DNA from: Melioribacteraceae bacterium
GTDB lineage: Bacteria > Bacteroidota > Ignavibacteria > Ignavibacteriales > Melioribacteraceae
DNA length: 64,000 bases
Assembly (NCBI GenBank): GCA_021647785.1
Contig: JAKIUC010000018.1
Span: 1 to 64,000 of the forward strand
Direction: 5' to 3'
Shown: positions 42,907 to 49,261 of the stretch, piece after piece
How the letters are laid out: each line of letters starts with the position of its first letter
Position numbering within the stretch: position 1 is the stretch's first letter
The notes under the pieces: generated by a model
Told to the model about the DNA's origin: nothing
The model's database searches: none
Seen by the model: the letters and a program-made list of their open reading frames with translations, nothing else
Translations under genes and position numbers: made by a program

Positions 42907-43938
42907 CTACACACCCAATGTTGTACCTTCGCCGCGTAAATCTTTAACAGCAACAATAACTCTCTCTTTCATTGATGTTTCACCTTTTTTCAAATATCCG
43001 CGTGGGTCGTACATTTTTTTGTTTCCAACTTCGCCATCAACTTTAAGAACGCCATCATAATTTTTTAGCATGTGATCAGCAATCGGACGTGTAAAAGCAT
43101 ACTGTGTATCTGTATCAACATTCATTTTAATTACACCATACTCTAACGTTTCCCTTATTTCATCAAGTGTAGAGCCGCTTCCGCCATGAAATACTAAATC
43201 GAATGATGCAGCTTCACCATGTTTAGAGGTTACAGCAGCTTGTCCATCTTTAAGAATTGTAGGTCGCAGTTTAACATTACCTGGCTTATAAACACCGTGA
43301 ACATTTCCGAAAGTTGCAGCAAACATAAAACGCGCACCTTCAACTTCCGATAATCTTTCATGCACGTAAATCATATCTTCGTTGGTTGTATATAATTTTT
43401 CTGCGGGAATATCCTCAGTGTTTACACCATCTTCCTCTCCGCCAACAACACCAGCTTCAACTTCAAGTATAATTCCAAGCTCTTTGCATTCTTTCAAAAG
43501 TTCAACAGCAATATCCATATTTTCTTCTAACGGAATTGCAGAGCCATCAAACATGTGAGATTGGAACAACGGTCCCATCCCTTTTTCAACTCTCTCTTTT
43601 GATGCAGCTAATAGTGGTTTCAAAAATGAATCTACTTTGTTAGCTTGGCAATGGTCTGTGTGAAGTGCAACATTGATGTCATATCTATCAGCAACAAGAT
43701 GAACATGTTGAGCTATTGAAATTGCTCCAAGAGCTGCATCTTTAACAGCCTGACCAGATGCAAACTCACCTCCACCGGTACTAACTTGAATTATTCCATC
43801 CGATTTTGTTTCGGCTAATGCTTGAAGCACTGCATTGGCAGATGATTCTGAAACAACATTAATTGCCGGATATGCAAATTTGTTTTTCTTTGCATTATCT
43901 AACATTTCGCAATATTTTTCGTGTGATACTATTGGCAT
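42907..43938 (-). CDS. fba: Class II fructose-bisphosphate aldolase
   Basis: 343 residues. It cleaves fructose 1,6-bisphosphate in glycolysis and runs in reverse in gluconeogenesis, with zinc. The zinc ligands are in VALHTDHCQANKVDSF (first His and Asp), EVEAGVVGGEEDGV, ATFGNVHGVYKPGNV and FHGGSGSTLDEIRETLEYGV. Substrate loop and length fit the class IIA (yeast/E. coli FbaA-like) group. It is a single-gene unit with its own terminator. Confidence 0.96.
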   Translation of the reverse strand: MPIVSHEKYCEMLDNAKKNKFAYPAINVVSESSANAVLQALAETKSDGIIQVSTGGGEFASGQAVKDAALGAISIAQHVHLVADRYDINVALHTDHCQANKVDSFLKPLLAASKERVEKGMGPLFQSHMFDGSAIPLEENMDIAVELLKECKELGIILEVEAGVVGGEEDGVNTEDIPAEKLYTTNEDMIYVHERLSEVEGARFMFAATFGNVHGVYKPGNVKLRPTILKDGQAAVTSKHGEAASFDLVFHGGSGSTLDEIRETLEYGVIKMNVDTDTQYAFTRPIADHMLKNYDGVLKVDGEVGNKKMYDPRGYLKKGETSMKERVIVAVKDLRGEGTTLGV

Positions 43939-44311
43939 TTTTAACTCCGTAATTATTATAATAGACTAAATTTACAATATGTAAAGATACTGAAATTAGA
44001 AAGGTTCTTCAATGTGGAAATAATTTTGATACTGCTCGTCCAAAACAAATTGCGAAATTAGTATTATAATTTATAGTTTGTGTTGTGTATAAAAATTAGT
44101 TTTTAATGTTATATACTGGGATAAATTATTATTATATTATAATTTATAAGTTTAAAACTGTTTTTTATAAGGTTGTTAGATTTGCGTTATTTGTCGATAT
44201 AACAATCAAAAAACAAACGAGTTATTGCAGTTTAAATAGTAGTTAGACTTAGTTCAATGCAGTTATAAAAGAATTAGTATTAAATAGTTTTCAAATATAT
44301 TTGGAGTAGAT
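43939..44311. other. AT-rich intergenic region with a repeat-tail fragment
   Basis: This gap between divergent genes is very AT-rich and holds no convincing gene. TTTGTGTTGTGTATA at about 44081-44095 is a stand-alone copy of the tail shared by elements at 19.0, 47.0 and 49.2 kb. The divergent arrangement implies at least two promoters here. It marks the left border of the accessory island. Confidence 0.5.
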
Positions 44312-44995
44312 ATGTTTTGCACAAATTGTGGTTCTGAACTTAAAGAAGGAAGTAAATATTGTTCAAGTTGTGGAAATGAAATTGAAGGGAAAAGCAAGAC
44401 ATTGAATCATACTAATATACAAGAACCCGTTCAATTGCCAAGCGATGGCAGAGGAAATTTGATTCTTATTTTGGGCATCTTAAGTATTATACTTTTGGGG
44501 TTTATCACTGGCATTCCAGCTTGGGTTATGGGTAACAACGATTTGAAACTAATAGAAAAAGGTTTAATCCCAAAGTTTGAAAAGGGAGCAACAAAGACGG
44601 GAATGATATTGGGAATAATTGGGACTATAGTTTCAACTACATTTATTCTTTCAGCTATTTTTACAGGAATAAGTGTTTTTAATAGTGCTTCCATAGCTGT
44701 CGAAAGTGTAGAATCAAATAGAAAGGCATTAATTGCTGATTGTCAAACTCTTGCTTCAATTGGGCAGCAGCACTATAGAAAACCAACATCAATGGGTGGA
44801 GGTGGAAATTCATTTTGGGGTTATAATTTCCCAAAAATGAAATCACCAAATGGCAAATATTCGAGAGAAGTAATTAGTGCTGACCTACTTAGAATAATTG
44901 CTATAGGAAATAAAATAGGTGATGATGGAATTAATCCAACAAGGATTGAGTTTCTAGTCTATCCAAATGATTTTGAAATAGAAATAATAAACTAA
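44312..44995 (+). CDS. Zinc-ribbon/DUF4190-like membrane protein
   Basis: 227 residues. A zinc ribbon at the N-terminus (MFCTNCGSELKEGSKYCSSC) is joined by a linker to two membrane helices of the DUF4190 type (LILILGILSIILLGFITGIP; GMILGIIGTIVSTTFILSAI) with NDLKLIEKGLIPKFEKGATK between them. The C-terminal ectodomain or tail (residues 130-227) holds VESNRKALIADCQTLASIGQ, HYRKPTSMGGGGNSFWGYNF, which resembles pilin-like or type II pseudopilin segments only loosely. Function unknown. Confidence 0.7.
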   Translation: MFCTNCGSELKEGSKYCSSCGNEIEGKSKTLNHTNIQEPVQLPSDGRGNLILILGILSIILLGFITGIPAWVMGNNDLKLIEKGLIPKFEKGATKTGMILGIIGTIVSTTFILSAIFTGISVFNSASIAVESVESNRKALIADCQTLASIGQQHYRKPTSMGGGGNSFWGYNFPKMKSPNGKYSREVISADLLRIIAIGNKIGDDGINPTRIEFLVYPNDFEIEIIN

Positions 44996-45018
44996 AATAA
45001 ATATAGGCTAATAATTAT

Positions 45019-45483
45019 ATGGCTGAATCAAAAAATTTTAATATTGACTTTGTAAGAAGAACAAGAGATATTTTAGAGAGCTATAAAGGAGAACATAGTT
45101 TTAGTAACCTCATTAACTGTTCCCTTGGTCTGATAATATTGCCATATGAAAAAAGAAGAAAATCGCCAGTACTTAACAAAAACATTTCGGAAATTGACTC
45201 TCTTCCTTTTTTTACTATTTTAGATTTTAACCCAATTAAAACAATAATAAAAGACAGAATTAGTTATTATCCAAAAACTTTGGGAGTCTTTTTAAGAAAA
45301 ACACGAAATGGATTAGCTCATCAAAACATACATCCAATAAATTCAGATGGAATTTTACAAAAAATTTTAATAACGAATAAATATAAAAATTATACCGATT
45401 TAAAAGTTGAATTTACAGAAAATGAGTTAAAAAAGTTTGCGTTATTTATTTCTGAGCTGTATTTACTAGAACATAGTAGTTAA
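45019..45483 (+). CDS. HEPN-domain protein, pEK499-p136-like
   Basis: 154 residues, alpha-helical. The motif R-N-G-L-A-H at residues 96-101 is the HEPN RN-x3-H ribonuclease site, and the start FVRRTRDILESYKGEHSF, LINCSLGLIILPYEKRR resembles the pEK499-p136 HEPN group as I recall it. HEPN proteins are metal-independent RNases in toxin-antitoxin, abortive infection and stress systems. No MNT antitoxin is adjacent; the preceding zinc-ribbon gene is 23 bases away on the same strand and could be a partner. RNase activity is inferred from the motif. Confidence 0.72.
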   Translation: MAESKNFNIDFVRRTRDILESYKGEHSFSNLINCSLGLIILPYEKRRKSPVLNKNISEIDSLPFFTILDFNPIKTIIKDRISYYPKTLGVFLRKTRNGLAHQNIHPINSDGILQKILITNKYKNYTDLKVEFTENELKKFALFISELYLLEHSS

Positions 45484-45506
45484 TTTTCAGCCTAACCAAT
45501 TGCTCA

Positions 45507-45618
45507 ACAGACTGTGTGAAAAGTCGAGATTCTCAGTAACCCACGATTTAAATCGTGGGAATTTGTGCCAAAAACAAACAACTAACGTAACGGTTTTAGT
45601 GGTTTTCACACAGTCTGT
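45507..45618. repeat. 112-bp MITE-like element with 16-bp terminal inverted repeats
   Basis: ACAGACTGTGTGAAAA (45507-45522) and TTTTCACACAGTCTGT (45603-45618) are perfect inverted ends. Inside lies the 20-bp palindrome CCCACGATTTAAATCGTGGG (45540-45559), a sequence I recall as widespread in Bacteroidota near IS200/IS605-like elements. There is no coding sequence and no obvious target duplication. It lies 24 bases after the HEPN stop. Confidence 0.75.
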
Positions 45619-45624
45619 CTAATT

Positions 45625-45649
45625 GACCGCTTTTACGCTCGGTCTTTTT
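45625..45649 (+). terminator. Probable terminator of the HEPN transcript
   Basis: GACCG and CGGTC pair around a 10-base loop, followed by five T residues, G and further T residues. The rest of the gap up to 45840 is AT-rich, with the motif CGCCGTTATGTGC near 45778-45790 and no gene. Confidence 0.7.
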
Positions 45650-45840
45650 GTTTTTGAATTACATGTGTGAAGTTGTAGTTTTGTAAAAGTAGGTCAAGTT
45701 TAAAAAATAATTATTAAGTATAAATTTAGGTGTAAGCGTTTAGGTAAAGTTTTATAAAGCGGCAATTAAGCATTAACGCCGTTATGTGCTACTTAAAGAT
45801 GATATCATAGATTTAGAAAAATTCAGTTATAGGTGGTTAT

Positions 45841-46155
45841 ATGAAAACAATTGCAATTACAATAGTTGAGAAAATAAACAGCGAGAAATTCATGCTAAAC
45901 TGTGCCCGTTGTGATAGGACTGGACGTGGTTATAACCATCATGGTAATAGGTCAACTGAACCTTGCAAAGTGTGTAACGGTCGAGGAGTTATTTTAGTGG
46001 AAATTGATGGAGAAATTCCTTTTGTAAATTGTGCAAGATGCGAAGGAACAGGACGCGGCTATAACCATCATGGTAATAGATCAAAAGAACCTTGCTGGGT
46101 TTGCAAAGGGGTAGGAGCTCAACCAATAACTGGCGATATGATAATTCTTGACTAA
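45841..46155 (+). CDS. Tandem CxxC zinc-finger protein of DnaJ type
   Basis: 104 residues. Two near-identical modules, each CARC(D/E)xTGRGYNHHGNRS followed by EPC.VCxGxG, occur at about residues 20-50 and 60-90. The CxxC-xGxG spacing is that of the DnaJ cysteine-rich domain, but here each module carries an unusual YNHHGNRS insert and no J or client-binding domain is attached. Zinc binding through four Cys, possibly with the two His, is expected. Length and soluble character suggest a small chaperone-like or nucleic-acid-binding protein. Function not known. It may be cotranscribed with the next gene, 68 bases away. Confidence 0.7.
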   Translation: MKTIAITIVEKINSEKFMLNCARCDRTGRGYNHHGNRSTEPCKVCNGRGVILVEIDGEIPFVNCARCEGTGRGYNHHGNRSKEPCWVCKGVGAQPITGDMIILD

Positions 46156-46223
46156 TTTTTGATAAAACTATTTAGTTCAAATGGAATAAAACATAATCAG
46201 ATAAATAAACAAATAGGTGTGAT

Positions 46224-46892
46224 ATGGTTCCCATTGTTTTAAAAAGAGAGGATTGCAACAATAAAGAACTGACAATTGAAGAATTCAGAAAAGACTTTAT
46301 TAACATTTGTCGTTCACACCATTCAGATAAACGAGCTTTAGTCTTTGCATTTCTCTTGTATGATTTCGATAATGCTTATATTTCTCAGATAATTAAAAAT
46401 CCAGAATATTGGAACGCATTAGATTACCTTTCTGGTAAATATCTATCAATATTTTATATTCACACAAAAGACAAAAATCTATTCGATAAATATGAATCTC
46501 CTAAAGTTTTATACAATATGCTTTCAGTCCTCGGAAATAAATCTCCCTATGAAGAATCCAGAACAATTCTTGAAAATCATTTTGGTATAAAATCTCGAAT
46601 TAAACTTCCGTCAGTATTGTTTTTCCAAGTGAGGGAAAATTCATTAAGTGATTACTTCATCGTCGAATTGAAAGCCTCCTCATTGGAGACACTATTTAAT
46701 GAGTTAATTGATACTGTTCGAGAAACTGTAACAACGTTACAGAAAGTTGAAAAGGAAAACTATAATAATCTTAACGAAGTGTTTGAATTAATTAGAACCT
46801 CGATTAGAAACAAACATCAATTAGAATTAATAACAAAAGTTATAAAAAAAATACCAGTAGTTAACTTACTGAGTTTTATTTTACCAGAATAA
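46224..46892 (+). CDS. Protein of unknown function in the accessory island
   Basis: 222 residues, no signal peptide. Residues 30-80 (RALVFAFLLYDFDNAYISQI, YLSGKYLSIFYIHTKD) look like an alpha/beta thioredoxin-like fold. The second half is helical with a coiled-coil stretch (residues 165-205, TLQKVEKENYNNLNEVFELI) and a hydrophobic C-terminus (IPVVNLLSFILPE). I cannot assign a family. Composition is AT-rich like its neighbours in the island. Confidence 0.6.
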   Translation: MVPIVLKREDCNNKELTIEEFRKDFINICRSHHSDKRALVFAFLLYDFDNAYISQIIKNPEYWNALDYLSGKYLSIFYIHTKDKNLFDKYESPKVLYNMLSVLGNKSPYEESRTILENHFGIKSRIKLPSVLFFQVRENSLSDYFIVELKASSLETLFNELIDTVRETVTTLQKVEKENYNNLNEVFELIRTSIRNKHQLELITKVIKKIPVVNLLSFILPE

Positions 46893-46985
46893 TGCACATA
46901 ACGAATAAGTTAGATTGTGTGAGCGTTTTTTGCGAGCCACAATACCTCGACATTTCGGCAATGCTTCGACAAGCTCAATGCAACG

Positions 46986-47196
46986 CAAGTTCAGCAACCA
47001 TCGGTATATAACAATCCCGCTATGCGGGATGTTGTGTATATTTTCAAGAGAGGTTTACAAGAAAAAATCCTTATTATATCAATATGTTCTTGTCGTATGT
47101 ATGTATACACAACCAAAATTGTCTGTGAGACTCTTACGGAGGTTCTCGGAGCGAAGCTTCGATTTGGTTGTTATATGCCGATGGTTGCTGAACTTG
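46986..47196. repeat. Pair of hairpin repeats in inverted orientation
   Basis: A 29-base arm at 46986-47014 (ends TCGGTATATAACAA) and its reverse complement at 47168-47196 (one mismatch) enclose two hairpin elements. The left has ATCCCGC-tat-GCGGGAT then GTTGTGTATA; the right begins TATACACAAC and contains the larger hairpin. The rest of 46893-47265 contains GCACATAACG just after the upstream stop, and no gene; frames open through this interval are explained by the repeats. Confidence 0.75.
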
Positions 47197-47265
47197 TTGA
47201 AGTACAACTTTCGCATTTAAATTTCCGATAACCACTTTGTTGTCGGTATAATATAATTGTTAGAA

Positions 47266-48009
47266 TTATATTTTATTTAGTGCCAACTCCTCAACTTTTA
47301 TATCTATTTCACTTCCCACAATTTTTAGAAATCTCTTTTCTATTTCCTTTTTGTCCATTGTGTTAATTCCATCAATTTTTGTTGCATGCTTATTGTTGAT
47401 TACCAAAATAGAGTTACACAAGTTTTCAACAAAATCTAAAATGTGGGTTGAAAAAATTATAGTTGTTCCATTTTTAGCCATTGAAATTAAAACTTTTTTT
47501 AGAGCTATCAAGCTCATTGTGTCAAGTCCAGATACTGGTTCATCTAACAAAAGAATTTTAGGGGATTGTACAAGCACAGATATTAATGCAATTTTTCGTT
47601 TCATTCCGTTTGAATAATCTCTTATCAATGAGTCTAAACGGTCATCTAAATTAAAAAGTTGAAAAAGTAAATTTACATTTTTAGAGACCTCAGTAAAAGG
47701 GATTTTCTTCATATCTAAAATGAATTTTATAAATTCAATACCCGTTAAGAATGAATACGTAAAAACTTGGTCAGGCAAAAACAATATGTCATCTCGATAT
47801 TTGGCAATGTATTCATTGTTGGATATTTCATCAATAAGTATCTCTCCTTCAAAATCTAAATTAGACATTATTGAATTTAGTAATGTTGTTTTCCCTGCAC
47901 CATTGGAGCCAATTATTCCAAGCAACTCTCCCTTTGAAATTTCAAAGTTTATATTCTCTAATACTTCTAATTCTTCGTATGATTTTTTAAGGTTTCTAAT
48001 TTTTAACAT
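47266..48009 (-). CDS. ABC transporter ATP-binding protein
   Basis: 247 residues. Walker A LGIIGSNGAGKTTLLNSIM, signature DYSNGMKRKIALI, Walker B SPKILLLDEPVSGLDTMSLI, switch His in IIFSTHILDFVENL. It belongs to the ABC-2 export group (drug, antibiotic, lipid or carbohydrate export). It overlaps the preceding permease gene by 7 bases and forms one exporter with it. The substrate is unknown. Confidence 0.92.
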   Translation of the reverse strand: MLKIRNLKKSYEELEVLENINFEISKGELLGIIGSNGAGKTTLLNSIMSNLDFEGEILIDEISNNEYIAKYRDDILFLPDQVFTYSFLTGIEFIKFILDMKKIPFTEVSKNVNLLFQLFNLDDRLDSLIRDYSNGMKRKIALISVLVQSPKILLLDEPVSGLDTMSLIALKKVLISMAKNGTTIIFSTHILDFVENLCNSILVINNKHATKIDGINTMDKKEIEKRFLKIVGSEIDIKVEELALNKI

Positions 48010-49064
48010 TTAAGCCTTCTATAACTATTGTAAATATATAAGGGTATTGTAAATGGAATAAACATCAATAAATAAATTAGAGTTCTTGTTAGTTCCTCAT
48101 CAGCATATGCAAGTCTTACAAATAATACATACAAAAGTAAAACACCAAACAATACAATTGAAATTACTATTGGAAGAAATGATATTTGAGATAATAGGAC
48201 ACTATAAATTAAAACAACGAATGCTATATCTGCAACGAAAAGAATGAACCAAAAAATAAACTCACCTTTCAAAATATAGAAATTTTTACAAGGCATAAAT
48301 TCCATTAACTTGAGATTATTTGATGTAGGATAATTTATAATAAATGTTAGAAAAATAAAAATCTGTAAAAATACTGCCCAAGCAAAAAAATCCGTTTTTG
48401 CATTATTTACTATAAAAAGCATTAATATTATGTTGATTAAAATTATATTTAAAACAATTCTGATGATAGATATTTTATTTTCTCTCCAAAGACTAAGAAA
48501 TTCTCGTAATAAAATTCCACGAACAGGAAGCAAATTAGTATTTGATATTTGTGAATCCCAAAATCGAGTGCTTTGTAAAACATTAAATTTAAAATTTATT
48601 TTTAATGTGAAATATGGAAGTAAGAAACTAAAAACAAGCAATAATAATACTTCAATAAAAATTATTAGCAGAATAGGGACTTTCCATAAATGAGGAACAA
48701 TTCCAAATAATAACATTATTAAAAGAATTGATAAAGTAAGAACTGAAAGAAGCAATTGTTTGGAAGTAAATAAATCATTTTTATCAAGCAGCACCAGTAG
48801 CAAGCTATCTTCCTTGGAAATAAAAACTAAATATTTACTCGCAATAAAAATTGGAAGTATCAGAGTAAAAAGAATGCTAAATATTTGTGAATTTATGCTT
48901 GATTGCTCACCAAAATAAATACTGAAAGAGGGAATAGTAAAAAGAAAAAAAACAAAAAGAAAAATTAAAACAATTTTGTTTTCCTTAAATAGCAACCAAT
49001 TTTTTAGTAACAAAAAATGGTTTTTTATTATTGAAAAAGTAATATGTACTGTTTTTAAATTCAT
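48003..49064 (-). CDS. ABC-2-type exporter permease
   Basis: 353 residues with about eight membrane helices (IVLIFLFVFFLFTIPSFSIY; LFTLILPIFIASKYLVF; VLLLIIFIEVLLLLVFSFL; FIFLTFIINYPTSNNLKLM). The sequence is too diverged to name a family, but the coupled ATPase immediately downstream makes a permease role secure. It probably exports a small peptide or lipid. Confidence 0.8.
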   Translation of the reverse strand: MNLKTVHITFSIIKNHFLLLKNWLLFKENKIVLIFLFVFFLFTIPSFSIYFGEQSSINSQIFSILFTLILPIFIASKYLVFISKEDSLLLVLLDKNDLFTSKQLLLSVLTLSILLIMLLFGIVPHLWKVPILLIIFIEVLLLLVFSFLLPYFTLKINFKFNVLQSTRFWDSQISNTNLLPVRGILLREFLSLWRENKISIIRIVLNIILINIILMLFIVNNAKTDFFAWAVFLQIFIFLTFIINYPTSNNLKLMEFMPCKNFYILKGEFIFWFILFVADIAFVVLIYSVLLSQISFLPIVISIVLFGVLLLYVLFVRLAYADEELTRTLIYLLMFIPFTIPLYIYNSYRRLKC

Positions 49065-49143
49065 TCAATTTCGCATTTAGGTGCTTAACTAAATTTACCT
49101 ATGAAGAATGTTTGTGTACTTTTAAAAAAGAGAATTACCGAGC

Positions 49144-49243
49144 TATACCGACAATGAAATGGTTTTCGGATTTTGAAAGTAAATGTTGTCGGTATATAAC
49201 AACAAAATTGTCCCGCAAAGCGGGACAATTTGTGTGGTGTATA
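49144..49243. repeat. Two-part palindromic repeat between exporter and alaS
   Basis: TATACCGACAA (49144-49154) pairs with TTGTCGGTATA (49186-49196); a second stem AAATTGTCCCGC (49205-49216) and GCGGGACAATTT (49220-49231) follows, ending in GTGTGGTGTATA. Sequence TCGGTATATAACAAC and the tail match elements at 47.0 and 19.0 kb. Confidence 0.75.
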
Positions 49244-49261
49244 ATACATTGAAAGTTAGGT

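Noticed and set aside
46915-47231. Two short plus-strand frames in the palindromic block
   Set aside because: The frames are created by the inverted repeat elements and have no ribosome binding site or protein-like composition.
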